Shown here one piece after another: positions 10,050 to 19,237 of a stretch of DNA of 64,000 bases. Numbering within the stretch: the first letter of the stretch is position 1; every line of letters begins with the position of its first letter. Origin of the DNA: Spironucleus salmonicida (lineage: Eukaryota; Fornicata; Diplomonadida; Hexamitidae); contig CM035323.1 of the NCBI GenBank assembly GCA_000497125.2, positions 814,001 through 878,000 of the forward strand. Reading direction: 5' to 3'. A program made the translations under genes and the position numbers. The notes beneath the pieces are model-generated. The model had not been told where the DNA came from and ran no database searches. It saw only the letters and a list, made by a program, of their open reading frames with translations.

Positions 10050-11445
10050 TATTGTAATATTAATATTATTGCCTTCCAGAATATCCCTGTTCGGAAAGCT
10101 TACGCCGGAGCAGACGCTGAAGATGCGCTCTTTGGCCGACGAGTACCTCGGCTTCCTCAGCAAGTACCACGCTGACAGGGAGCGCGTCCAGTGGGCCCAG
10201 GCCCTCCTGCTCTCCAAAGGATTCGTGCATCGCGAGCTCGGCGACGAGGCCGGCCTCCGCCCCGGCGACAGGTTCTTCTACGTGAACCACCACAAGAGCC
10301 TGATCGCTGGCGTGTGCGGCACCGCCACCGCTGACTCGGGCTTCACCTTCGTGGGGGCGCACGGGGACTACCCGCACTTGGACCTCAAGCCCAACTTCGT
10401 GAACGCGATGAAGGACCAGGGCGTGGTCACGCTCAAGTGCCACTACTTCGGTGGCGTCAAGAAGTACCAGCAGGCCACCACGCCCATGATCCTCAAGGGG
10501 TTCGTGCAGCGCCCCGACGGGCTGCACTCCTTCACCGTCGGCGACAAGCCCTCCGACCCGGTGTTCACGATCCCCGACCTGCTCATCCACCTCTCGTCGG
10601 AGCAGGCAGAGCGCAAGATGCGCGACGTCGTGAAGGGCGAGGAGCTCAACACGCTCGCCATGTCGGCCCCAGCGGACGACACGGTCGAGATGACGCCCGC
10701 CTTCCTGGCGCTCCTCGAACGCGAGACCGGGGTCACCGCCGCCGAGGTACCCTTCTGCGAGTTTCAGCTCTTCCCCGCCTTCCCCGCGCGCTTCGTCGGC
10801 CTCGACCGCAGCATGATCGGCGGTCCCGGCCAGGACGACGGCATCTGCGTGTTCACCGAGATGCACGCCCTGGTGGACCTCCAGGACACCCCCGCGGCTA
10901 CGGCCGTCGCCTGCATCTATGGCTACGAGGAGACCGGCTCCAGCGGCTGCACGGGCGCCCAGTCCGGCTCGCTCGTGTACACCCTCAAGGACGTCATGTA
11001 CGCGCTGGGCCTCGCCGAGCGCCAGCACGCCCGCGCCTTCTACAGGTCGCTGCTGGTCTCGGCGGACGTCACGGCCCTCTTCGACCCGAACTTCCCCGCG
11101 GTGCACGACAAGCTCAACGCCGCAGTGATGAACCGCGGCATCGGGCTCAGTCGCTACACCGGCTCTGGGGGCAAGAACGGGTCGTCCGAGGCCCCGACGG
11201 AGCTGCTGCACGCCATCCGCACCTGCGTCGGCGACGACTTCCTCTACCAGTTCGCCAACCTCGGCAGAATCGACATCGGCGGCGGCGGCACCATCGCGAA
11301 GTTCATCGGCGAACGCATGAACGCCCCCGTGGTGGACATGGGCCCCGGCCTCCTGAACATGCACAGCCCCTTCGAGGTGTGCGGCGTCGCGGACCTCTGG
11401 AGCGCGTACGAGGTGTACGGCAGGATCTTCGCCAACCACAAGTGA
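10036..11445 (+). CDS. M18 aspartyl aminopeptidase (arm A' copy, altered start)
   Basis: Same enzyme as the 811-2175 gene, with the same metal and catalytic residues (AHGD, YEET, NMHS), but the start differs. At the position aligned with the left copy's ATG this copy has ATA, and the next codons carry synonymous changes (TCC CTG for TCA CTA). The only upstream in-frame ATG is 10036, which adds a hydrophobic leader of about 15 residues (MIINDIVILILLPSR) and overlaps the previous gene by 14 bp. Either the leader is used, a downstream ATG is used, or the copy is translationally weak. One amino acid differs from the left copy (Ile for Met before LKGF). Confidence 0.85.
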   Translation: MIINDIVILILLPSRISLFGKLTPEQTLKMRSLADEYLGFLSKYHADRERVQWAQALLLSKGFVHRELGDEAGLRPGDRFFYVNHHKSLIAGVCGTATADSGFTFVGAHGDYPHLDLKPNFVNAMKDQGVVTLKCHYFGGVKKYQQATTPMILKGFVQRPDGLHSFTVGDKPSDPVFTIPDLLIHLSSEQAERKMRDVVKGEELNTLAMSAPADDTVEMTPAFLALLERETGVTAAEVPFCEFQLFPAFPARFVGLDRSMIGGPGQDDGICVFTEMHALVDLQDTPAATAVACIYGYEETGSSGCTGAQSGSLVYTLKDVMYALGLAERQHARAFYRSLLVSADVTALFDPNFPAVHDKLNAAVMNRGIGLSRYTGSGGKNGSSEAPTELLHAIRTCVGDDFLYQFANLGRIDIGGGGTIAKFIGERMNAPVVDMGPGLLNMHSPFEVCGVADLWSAYEVYGRIFANHK

Positions 11446-11454
11446 GAGAACACA

Positions 11455-11682
11455 TCACTACTGCTCCAGCGCGGCTATCTTCTCGAGGTAAATCTGCTGC
11501 TCCTGCAATATCCGGCCCTCGCGCTCCGTGAGCTCCGCTAGCTGCGTCTCAAGCCCCCGCAGCTCCGCGTCCACGGCCGCCACGCCCTCGGCCACCTCAG
11601 CGTCGTACTGGGCCGTGCGGGGCGTCTGTCGGAGCAGGAGGTCCTGGATGAAGCCGGCCGCCACGAACTCGCGCTCGTCCAT
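11455..11682 (-). CDS. Small coiled-coil protein, 75 aa (arm A' copy)
   Basis: Identical to 574-801 as far as compared. It ends with TAG (Gln) then TGA, 9 bp from the convergent aminopeptidase stop. It starts 9 bp after the end of the 124-aa gene, the gap being CCACTCCAA read on this strand. Confidence 0.7.
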
Positions 11683-11691
11683 TTGGAGTGG
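11683..11691 (-). promoter_or_regulatory. CCACTCC start-proximal element
   Basis: Nine-base gap between two same-strand genes that consists only of CCACTCCAA before an ATG. The same string precedes the ATG of the 124-aa gene (12066, minus) and, as CCACTCCAC, the HhH gene in arms B and B'. A related CCCACTCC lies before the eIF2alpha start at 59081. This suggests an initiator-type element. Confidence 0.5.
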
Positions 11692-12066
11692 TCACTTCCC
11701 GCTCCCCACCATTCGCTGCAGGCGGATTGCGCTCTCGTTGGGGGCCAGCGCCACCCAGTTGGTCGGCGTCGCAGCGCTGCTGGCAGGCCGGGGGGTGGCG
11801 CGCGGCGGCCCGATCCTGGACCGCGGGTGCATGGTGGACACCTCGCAGAACACGGCCCGGGCCTGGAACTCCAGGCGGGCCCTGCTAACGTCGAAGCGGA
11901 ACATGCGGGGCGGCTGGGGAGTCGTCCCTCCCTCCGGGACGTCCGGGGGCCGTTCCGCCGGACAGGGCGCGCGGGGAGCCAGCAGCGGCACCACCACCGC
12001 CTCGAAGTCGTCGCTGAAGAAGGCCTGCGCGCGCACCGGCCGCGGGTTCTCGCGCGTGAATAGCAT
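11692..12066 (-). CDS. Conserved small protein, 124 aa (arm A' copy)
   Basis: Copy of 190-564. Starts at 12066 after CCACTCCAA and ends AAGTGA. It shares a 29-bp divergent spacer with the 542-aa gene. Unknown function. Confidence 0.6.
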   Translation of the reverse strand: MLFTRENPRPVRAQAFFSDDFEAVVVPLLAPRAPCPAERPPDVPEGGTTPQPPRMFRFDVSRARLEFQARAVFCEVSTMHPRSRIGPPRATPRPASSAATPTNWVALAPNESAIRLQRMVGSGK

Positions 12067-12095
12067 TTGGAGTGGGCTCTCTGCGACGGGTCATA
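12067..12095. promoter_or_regulatory. 29-bp divergent promoter region (arm A')
   Basis: Separates the start codons at 12066 (minus) and 12096 (plus). It carries the CCACTCCAA element for the minus gene and a TCATA tract before the plus ATG. One of the shortest divergent spacers in the window. Confidence 0.5.
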
Positions 12096-13724
12096 ATGTC
12101 GACCGGCCTGCACCTGCTGCGCGCCCTCCGGCACCGCGACTTCGCCCTCGCCCCGGAGGCCCTGGCGCCCCTCTTCTCGCCCTTCGCTGACTTTCACGCG
12201 CCCCCGCGGTCGTCGGCCGCCCTGGAGGACCTGCTGGCCCGGGTGTTCGCGCTGCGCCTGGCCCCGGACGAACGCGAGGCGCGCGCCCTGGTGCAGGAGG
12301 CGGACCCTTTGGCCGCCCAGCTGCAGATGCTGCGCAGCTTTCCGGCGGTGCTGGCGCTGGCCCGGCAGCGGCAGGTCTTCCAGCTCGTGCTCGTGTTCAA
12401 GAGCGCCCACTTCACCGGCTCTGAGGTGGGCGCAGAGGTGCTGGGCATGGCGCTCGCGAACGCGGGCTACTTCCGGGCCCGCGAGCTGGCGGCACTGGCC
12501 GGGAAGGTGGACGGTGCGCGGCTATCCCTCCAGCACAAGGTCGCTCTCGCCGCAGTAGACGACACGATTCTATTGGAGCTCGTCGGTGCTGGGTAACTGG
12601 CCCCGGAGCACCTCACCACGGACCAGCTGTGCGCGGCCGTCCCGGCGATCCCCACGGGCGCACTCTGTGCCTGCATCGGCCAGCGGCACCTCTCAGCACG
12701 GCACATCCTGCAGCTGGGCGAGGCGCTGCCTGAGAACGGGCTCGTGCTGGAGTTCCTCTGCTTCACCGCCCTGCGCGCTGGCTCCTTCAGCGCCGTCCTG
12801 GCCCGCGACGGCGACGACAACGCGGCCTTCTACGCCGAGCTGGAACGCCTCCCCACGGTACCAGAGCGCATGCAGTTCCTGGGACAGAGCGAGAGCGGCT
12901 GGCTGCATGCCACGGGCCTCATGCTGGTGTACTACCGCGAACTGGCCGAGGGGCGGGCGACGTCTGCCGTGGCGGTGGCGAGGGAGCTGCGGGTGCTCTT
13001 TGCGGAGGTCCCCGGGATGCGCCTAGCGGAGATGTTCTGCCTGGTCGAGTTCGGGGAGGTGCTGGACCCCGGCCTCGCCTCGCCTGAGTTCGCCGCGCTG
13101 GTGTGCCCCTTGCTGAACCGGCCCGCGCGGTGCCTGCTCGCAGCGCAGGCCGACGTGAGCACGGCTGCTGCGGTAGTGTGCCTGGACTGCGAGGTGCTGG
13201 TGGCGCTGGACGGCCCCAGGGTGGGAGAGATCGCGCGCCACTTGGGGGCCGAGGGATCGGACCTTCTTGCGCTCTGCACGCTGTACCCCTATGCGGACCA
13301 GGCGCTCGTGCAGTAGACCGTGGAGCAGCGGGGCGTGCTGCACCAGCTGACCACCGCAGAGAGGGACGCGTTCGAGTTCGCCTCGGGCCTGCTGCCGGAC
13401 CGGGGGCGACTGGCGGCCCTCGCGTCGCTCCTGGACGCCATGCATCACCCCACGCCATGCGACTTCGATGACATCTACATGGCACTGCTCGCTGCGGACG
13501 AGCTAGTGGGAGGTCTGGGTTTCCGGGCGCTGGCCCTCTCTGCCGCTGCGCTGGAGCGATACTTCGGGGGCCTGACCGCGGCGCTGCGCCAGAACGTGCT
13601 ATATCGCTACTTTTCCACCGAGCTGATGCTCTTCGTGCCCGCATTCCTCCCGGTGAGCGGCCTCTCCCGGCACCAGGTGGCGGAGGTGCTGGCGTACCGG
13701 TACTGGGCGGCACAAGAGGAATGA
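12096..13724 (+). CDS. Large alpha-helical protein, 542 aa
   Basis: One frame only if TAA at 12594 and TAG at 13314 are read as Gln; with the standard code it breaks into three pieces. This is good proof that the GC-rich islands use the same variant code. The product is Leu/Ala/Glu-rich and almost entirely helical, consistent with an alpha-solenoid scaffold. Segments such as GQRHLSARHILQLGEALPEN look like solenoid turns. Starts MSTGLHLLRAL, ends GAATGA, 2 bp from the convergent SUN gene. A nucleoporin, vesicle-coat or ciliary scaffold is possible; I do not recognise the family. Confidence 0.8.
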
Positions 13725-13726
13725 AA

Positions 13727-14743
13727 TCACTGAGTGGGCGTCACGGGCTTCCCCATTCGCTGCAGATCCATGCAGGAGGCGATCCGCTTGCACGCCTCGG
13801 CAGGGTCGTCGGTGAAGGACGTGTTCTGGAGGCACTGCAGCATCTCGCCTCGGAGGCCGTCCAGCGTCCCGCTGCGGGCCCGCATCTGCACGTCGTCCAG
13901 GCCGACGGTCCGGTGGCAGAAGAACGCCCGAAGCACTACCCCCGCAGCGAGGACCACGATCGCGATCCCGAGCACCGAGATGAGGAACATCGCCTGCCCG
14001 AGCTGAATCTTGAGCTCATTGGCCTCCTTGGTGAGGTCCAGCAGGTCCTGGTTAATCCGGACGAACAGGTTCCTGCTAAGCGCCTTCTCCTGCTGGAACT
14101 CGAGCCCGAAATCGCCATGGTCCGCACCACTCACCGGGGCGTGCTGGAATTACCGCATGAAGAGCGTCTCGTCGAAGTTCTGCTCCAGCATCTTGAGGAT
14201 GTTGTTTCCGTACACCCCGATGTTGCCGATCTGGCACATATGGAACTTGTTCTCGAACACGCTGAACTCAAAGCGGATGGACTTGACAGCGTCCGGGTGG
14301 TCCACCTTGAACATTCCCCCGCGGGAGTTGAGCGCAATGTTGCCGACCTCGACGCCTTCTGCGGACATGCGCACCTGCCGCAGGTTGGATGCGAAAGGCT
14401 GGCTGGAGAAGAAGTTGAGGTACTGGATGTGAACTGGCCGAATGAATGTGATCTGCATTGCGTAGAAGTCGTTCCTGCACGGGAACACCACGCTCTTGCG
14501 CGATTTCAGCAGGCTCTTGCAGTCCGGAATGTTGCAGGAGTTGATGAAGGCGTTGTATTCCTGGGAGGCGTAGTTTGCGGTGAGCTGCTTGATTTCGTTC
14601 GTATACGGCAACTCTATAATGTTCCTCGACGTAGGCGGTACTGCAGGCTGGGCCCTGGTCATCCAGTTGAAGTTATGTGTTAGATGCTGCTGAATTACAA
14701 TTATTGAAAATGTTAATAGAAAACTATAGGCGAATAAATTCAT
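13727..14743 (-). CDS. SUN-domain (SLP1/SUCO-type) membrane protein, 338 aa
   Basis: Begins with a signal-peptide-like segment (MNLFAYSFLLTFSIIVIQQ). Residues about 50-175 match the SUCO/SLP1 type of SUN domain: NYASQEYNAFIN, the CRNDFYAMQI strand, the FFSS motif, and the closing region MCQIGNIGVYGNNILK. Position 198 is an in-frame TAA (Gln), which an ordinary code would take as a stop. A coiled region follows, then a membrane helix near 251-275 and a Cys-containing tail. The family acts in the ER or nuclear envelope. The gene starts in AT-rich DNA and becomes GC-rich within its first part, so it straddles the island edge. Confidence 0.8.
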
Positions 14744-14917
14744 CCGTAATGACCTCTAAGGTACTACATCACGTTTCTATTTATTTTACTAATCATTGCA
14801 ACAATAACTCATTTATCTAAAAATTAGTATTAAATTGATAATTATTACTTTATAATTTAATATAACTTATTAGTATTATTATCTTATAGATTAAGCCAGT
14901 ATACTAAAATATTGAAA

Positions 14918-16087
14918 ATGTTCAAAAGTTGTTCAAAGTCTTAACAGCATAAAAATCAGTTCATTAAGTTTACAGAAGATGCTATTATATCATAACATCC
15001 TATAGATTCTAATAATTGTCTTTATGGCACCTCGTAAGGTCAATTATTTCTTTACTCTTTTGATACCAGGATTCCATAACTTATTGCATAATTCGAATCA
15101 GATGCAATTAGAACAATTGACTGTTATAATCGTGAAGCATTTATAGGATGTTAATCTGGCTCTGTTTATTTGATAAATCTGTCTGCTCAACAACCATCTT
15201 TATTAGGAAAATTAAATTCAGCAGTAACCAGATTATATATTTTTGGTGGAGGAAACAACCTTTATATCTATGCTGCTACAAAATCTTGTAGACTTTCAGC
15301 TTTTCAGCTTGTACTTGTCCGATCTTCGTTCTCTGGTAGTCTTAATAAGTAGCCCTCATCAGATATTTAAAAATAAACATAGACAATTTTGCAGATCACA
15401 TTAGAAGAAAATATATTTGTTAAACATAATTTAGAACTTTTATAGTCTGAAGAAGAGTCTTCAGATAGTAAAATTAGTCACGTACATTCTTATATTAACC
15501 TAGTAACTTAAGATCCAAATAATCCAGTTCTTCCATCATGGACCCAAAAATATCACTTTGCAACCCCAACTTACCTTCATGGTTGTGAAGGAATCATAGC
15601 ATTTTGTGCTGAGGACAAAACTGTCCGTTTTTATAATATTTTAACCTTCCAGGAAATGAGCGAATTTAGGCATGACAGACTATTCCCAACCAGTTGCCAT
15701 ATGTTTGAGAAACTATTTAGAGGGCAAAAGACACTATTTTGTATCATTGGATATAATGGTACTGGTACAGATGGAGGGGAAGTTTTTATGATGAATATCA
15801 AAGAAAACGATGTTTTCAAAGTTGATTTAAAATGTCAATTTATCGGTGGAATTCGAGCAATATCGTGCATTGATGAAAAGATACTCATCTCTGATAGGGT
15901 TTGTTGGCGTATTTTTGATCAGGAATATCAATAAATTGCAAAGTATGAGTTTAAAGACGAAAATCCGATAAGACTGGAATATTTTGAGAATGGTAATGAA
16001 ATTATACACTATCTTACATATAATTAGGGTGTATGTGGTAGAGTTAAGTGGAACGGTGCCGCATTTAAGACTGATTTTATTGAGTGA
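14918..16087 (+). CDS. WD-repeat-like protein, 389 aa
   Basis: Continuous frame with UAR Gln codons. Repeated blade-like patterns typical of WD40 propellers: CLYGTSQGQLFLYSFDTR near residue 36, GCQSGSVYLINLSA near 78, and a blade with FCAEDKTVRFYNI near 234. A propeller of about seven blades fits the length. Binding partners unknown; Rae1/Bub3-like or IFT-type small propellers have similar size. Ends GAGTGA, 12 bp from the convergent coiled-coil gene. Confidence 0.75.
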
Positions 16088-16099
16088 AAAATGAATAAA

Positions 16100-16552
16100 T
16101 CACTTAGAAATAGCAGTTTATAACTGTAAAATATAGTTATTCTATTAGGCAACATGATCCGCAAGCTTTTTATTATTGTCTTAGTGTATGCATAATTAAA
16201 CAGTATTAGATAAATGTAGTTACTATAAATGAATATCAACTTCTTGCTAAATCATATCTTAGAATGAAATTGTTTGTGTTTCCATGTTAACAGCGTGCGG
16301 AGTTTTTAATAAAGATTATATATTTTAATTCTCCGCTAGAAGTTTCGAGATTAGAAGTGAAATGTGCTTTAAGTCGCTCTACGCTTTCTCTGCGGAGGGG
16401 CCCTGGCCGGCGTGGAGGTCGGCGAGCCTGGCCTCGAGGAGCCTGTTCTGGGCCTCGAGCGAGCCATTGAGCTCCACGAGCTGCTCAGTGCTCCAGAAGG
16501 CCGGGATACTCGACGGGATGGCGAGCCTCGGGGTGCCGGTGCTGGCGTTCAT
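16100..16552 (-). CDS. Coiled-coil protein, 150 aa (arm B paralogue)
   Basis: Starts MNASTGTPRLAIP at 16552. Residues 1 to about 75 lie in the GC-rich arm B and match the copy at 29919-30371 with two substitutions seen (Ala/Ser and Ser/Arg near residues 11-15). From the codon after LLAEN the DNA turns AT-rich and differs completely at nucleotide level, but the protein stays alignable, ungapped, about one third identical (shared METQ/TETQ-type, QLxxxN, ILQLQ-like positions), with the same total length. Parallel coiled coil with Gln from UAR codons. Ends AAGTGA. Confidence 0.85.
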
Positions 16553-16683
16553 TGTGGGCGGGGGAATCGGATGTGGTGGGTTTGTGCGGAATGGTGTATC
16601 CTAGAAATAGGAATGACTCCGGGATGTTTCTGCCATCCGGGTATTCCTCCGGACCACTCCGGGGTTTGTAGGGCCCGCTCCGC
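16553..16683. promoter_or_regulatory. 131-bp divergent promoter region (arm B)
   Basis: Between divergent starts at 16552 and 16684. It contains several related CTCCGG strings, including CCACTCCGGGG, and a GGATG...CATCC pair that could form a small hairpin near 16622-16638. The same region in B' is 29788-29918. Confidence 0.4.
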
Positions 16684-17100
16684 ATGGACGCCCAGCACCG
16701 CGACGTGGTCTCCCAGAGCCGCGTGCAGACCCTGCTGCTGCAGAACGCTCTCATGCTCTTCACGTACCAGACCCTCACGGCCGCCTTCCGCGCCGGGGAG
16801 GCCCCGCTCTCGCTCTACGCGATCCCCTGCTGCTACCTCGCGATCGACGCGGTCGCAGCCGGCGTGTCCCTGCACTGCTCGGTGCTCGCGGTGCGCACCC
16901 GGCCCGGCGGGCAGCAGACCCTCCCCACCAACTGCCTCAAGGGGCCCGCCTACGGCGCCGTGCTTGCCCTCGCCTGGGCCTTCGTGCTGGTGCTCCAGGG
17001 CGCGGGGAGCATCGCGGGGGTGGTGTCGGGGGTCGCACTGGCCTTCTCCGCCGTGATGCTGGCCGTCCTCGGCGTCGCCCTCACGGTCCCGGCCGAGTGA
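16684..17100 (+). CDS. Four-helix membrane protein, 138 aa (arm B)
   Basis: MDAQHRDVVSQSRVQTLLLQ, then about four hydrophobic helices (roughly residues 18-35, 43-66, 81-100, 106-130), a short loop with RTRPGGQQTL between helices 2 and 3, and a short acidic end. Size and topology resemble small tetraspanning proteins. No family recognised. Ends GAGTGA, then 16 bp to the next ATG. The copy at 29371-29787 has one amino-acid difference (Tyr for His after VSL). Confidence 0.75.
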   Translation: MDAQHRDVVSQSRVQTLLLQNALMLFTYQTLTAAFRAGEAPLSLYAIPCCYLAIDAVAAGVSLHCSVLAVRTRPGGQQTLPTNCLKGPAYGAVLALAWAFVLVLQGAGSIAGVVSGVALAFSAVMLAVLGVALTVPAE

Positions 17101-17116
17101 GGTAATTCCACTCCAC
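17101..17116 (+). promoter_or_regulatory. CCACTCC start-proximal element (arm B)
   Basis: A 16-bp gap between two same-strand genes containing AATTCCACTCCAC directly before the ATG. It matches the CCACTCC element found before two genes of the A arms. Confidence 0.5.
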
Positions 17117-17611
17117 ATGAGCACTCTGGTCGTGCCCGAAGCGGAGGCAGGCAAGGCGGCCTACCTGATCCGGCGCTTCGGCCTGGCTGGGGTCGTGCCG
17201 CACCCCCTCTCCTACTACTGCCTGCAGCGCTCCTTCTTCGACGCCGGCCCGCTGTAGCCGCGCCTCTTCTTCCGCCGGCCGGTCGAGGCGGGCCGCTGGG
17301 TCGCTGTGTCCCACATCTCGCAGTCGCTGGAGGCCGACCTGATAGTTTCCGACGACTTCGGGACCGCCGTCGGCGCCCTGCTCCTCGCAGCCGGGGTGGA
17401 GCTGGCGCCCGCGAGCGCTGCCCAGGCCGAGCGGGAGCTGGGCAGGAGACCCGTGTATCGGGAGCTGGACCGCATCACGGCCATCCCGGGTGTGGGCCCG
17501 GTGCAGGGCCAGCACCTCCTGGAGCAGTTCGGCAGCCTGCGCGAGATCATGCGCCTGGTGCGCGGGGGGCATCGCCTGGGCATCCGGGGTCTGGAGCAGA
17601 TGCTGCAGTGA
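17117..17611 (+). CDS. HhH-domain protein, ERCC1/FAAP24-like, 164 aa (arm B)
   Basis: Needs TAG at 17255 read as Gln (DAGPLQPRLFF). The C-terminal 50 residues carry a clear helix-hairpin-helix: ITAIPGVGPVQGQHLLEQFG followed by SLREIM, then a second, degenerate hairpin (RLGIRGLEQML). This arrangement and the preceding VSDDFGTAVGALLLAAG segment resemble the XPF/ERCC1/FAAP24 family, which binds branched DNA and pairs with XPF or FANCM. No nuclease motif is visible, as in ERCC1 or FAAP24. The HhH is confident; the family is a suggestion. Ends CAGTGA, 8 bp from the next stop. Confidence 0.75.
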
Positions 17612-17619
17612 CCAATTCC

Positions 17620-18084
17620 TCACTCGACCTGCACCACCTCGCACGCCTCGTTCTTGCCGTCCAGCTGCCCCAGGCGCTGAAGCTCCTCCATCCCGGCGGC
17701 GACGGTGCCACACTGCACGAGGTCCCGCAGCGGGAGCTCCGCAAACGCCACCACGAACTCGCTGGCGCCCGATATACAGTACACGCCACTCGCCGCGGTG
17801 CGAACGGCCCCCTGGAACTGGACCTCGGGGGCGTCCTCGGAGGGGCAGCCGAACTGCGCGTAGAGGTCCGTGAAGACTGGCTGGACGTAGGTGTTCAGCA
17901 GCTGCGGCTTGAGCCTCTTCACGCCGACCAGCGTGGGGCAGCAGACCCGGCGCAGCAGCTTGATCGCCTGCAGCTGTGTCTCGTCGGGCGAAGGCAGCAG
18001 CTGGATGGTGAGGTGGAAGCAGGTGTGCTCCGAGCACAGCTTGAGGTCCAGGTGCTTCGTGAGCTGCGGCGTCGACAACCGCAT
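17620..18084 (-). CDS. Cyclophilin-like small protein, 154 aa (arm B, tentative)
   Basis: Start chosen at 18084 (MRLSTPQL) because an AT-rich promoter-like tract (18101-18115) sits just upstream, between it and the earlier ATG at 18132. The C-terminal half (EFVVAFAELPLRDLVQCGTV, AGMEELQRLGQ, EACEVVQVE) follows the order of the last part of cyclophilins, but the catalytic Arg/Phe motif is not recognisable. It may be a degenerate, inactive relative or something else. Ends GAGTGA. The copy is at 28387-28851. Confidence 0.55.
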   Translation of the reverse strand: MRLSTPQLTKHLDLKLCSEHTCFHLTIQLLPSPDETQLQAIKLLRRVCCPTLVGVKRLKPQLLNTYVQPVFTDLYAQFGCPSEDAPEVQFQGAVRTAASGVYCISGASEFVVAFAELPLRDLVQCGTVAAGMEELQRLGQLDGKNEACEVVQVE

Positions 18085-18100
18085 TGTTGCGGTCTTCAGG

Positions 18101-18115
18101 ATTATTATATATATT
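18101..18115 (-). promoter_or_regulatory. AT-rich core element inside GC-rich island (arm B)
   Basis: A solitary 15-bp A/T tract in the GC-rich arm, 16 bp upstream of the ATG at 18084. It resembles the TATTATA-type tracts upstream of genes in the AT-rich part. Same in B' (28356-28370). Confidence 0.5.
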
Positions 18116-18319
18116 CCGCCATCGTATCCCAATGCGCAGCGCCCTCATCCCGCTGTCCTCCCTCGAGTACTCGTAGTCAGCCGTCTAAGAAATCTTCAGC
18201 TAGAGTTCATAAAAAGATTTCGTAATTATTTTTACCAGGAACTTAAAAATTATGTAAATTTATATTAACTTTTATAAAACTGTGTTTACTAATAAAAAAA
18301 TAATAGTAAAATTCATACA

Positions 18320-19237
18320 TCAAATTAACTTTTTAATTCTTTTCCCCATTTCTCTTATACAGTCCATATACTAAATTGCCATTTCTGCTTCTTCATTTTA
18401 ATTATACAATAAACTACTTTGATGTTTTAATTTTTACTTTAATTTCTTATATTTTTCTTAACTTAGTTTTAATTTTTTTTCTAGCTCTTTAACTCGGTTG
18501 GATAAATAAATATCTTTAGAACTATTTTAGGAGTCATTGATGTTGTCTGCGTTTAATGACTAGTAAATATTAAAATTTTCCTTTGTATAAGGTGTTATAT
18601 GTTAAACAGAAGCAGATTTATTCATATTTATACCCATATCTTAATTATGAGTGCTATCCAACTCAATATTATATGAATCAAAATACGATTACGTTTCAAT
18701 AGATTTATATTAACATTGGTTTTAAGTTGATTAAGATTTTTATAAGTTGATATTATCTAGTACTAAAGAGTCTATAAGAGATTAATATTTCTTTGTGGAT
18801 TCAAATTATTACTAAGTTTAAATTAGGTATTCACGTTCCTAATGTTAATATTTTAAAATTAAATCCTATTAATGCTAAATTTATGAGTTTTAATTAGCTA
18901 TTTATAATTCTAATAACAATGTTTACTCTTAATTTTAATTCTATATAGAAACTATTTAACATTAGCTTTTGGTACTACTATCATCATTTTCTGATAACAA
19001 TTCTGCTGTCAAAAATAATTACTTATCCATACAGTTTGTATGAGATGTCTAAGAAAGGTGCACATTTGATTATGATATTTAGCTATCTAATACTTGTTTA
19101 AATGAATCTTATAATAAGCTAATAGTTTTGTTGCTAATAGATTCATAAGTTTTTGGTTAGGAAGAGCGGCAAAAAGAAACACGTTACCTACTTTGGTAGT
19201 AATTTTGTTCTTTGAGTTTATCTAGTAGATTTGGCAT
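18320..19237 (-). CDS. Gln/Ser-rich coiled-coil protein, 305 aa
   Basis: Starts MPNLLDKLKEQNYYQSRQR, then a long Gln/Asn/Ser-rich middle built largely from UAR codons. The C-terminal 70 residues form a strong coiled coil (NRVKELEKKLKLSQEKYKKL). Cytoskeletal or centriolar type; no family recognised. Ends TTTGA, not AGTGA. Confidence 0.7.

Larger units (their letters stand above)
10090..12255. repeat. GC-rich inverted repeat arm A' (right copy)
   Basis: Inverted near-identical copy of 1-2166. The intervening AT-rich spacer is 7.9 kb. The surrounding GC-rich island runs on to about 14650, so the true repeat unit may be about 4.5 kb, with the rest of the left copy lying outside the window. Confidence 0.95.
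16328..18193. repeat. GC-rich inverted repeat arm B
   Basis: 1866 bp, reverse complement of 28278-30143, with both ends inside the window and no length difference. Differences seen are a few substitutions (two in the coiled-coil gene, isolated ones elsewhere). Identity stops abruptly inside the coiled-coil gene on the outer side and just upstream of the cyclophilin-like gene on the inner side. The GC-rich composition starts and stops close to the same points. Confidence 0.96.

Noticed and set aside
13721-14683. 320-aa plus-strand frame over the SUN gene
   Set aside because: Shadow of the minus-strand SUN frame, which has a signal peptide, domain motifs and a membrane helix.
17081-18148. 355-aa frame over the HhH and cyclophilin-like genes (and copy at 28323-29390)
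   Set aside because: Composition of a shadow frame, and it spans two better-supported opposite genes.
1-18193. GC-rich islands as bacterial contamination or recent horizontal transfer
   Set aside because: They use UAA/UAG as Gln and TGA stops, contain eukaryotic gene families, and genes cross their edges.
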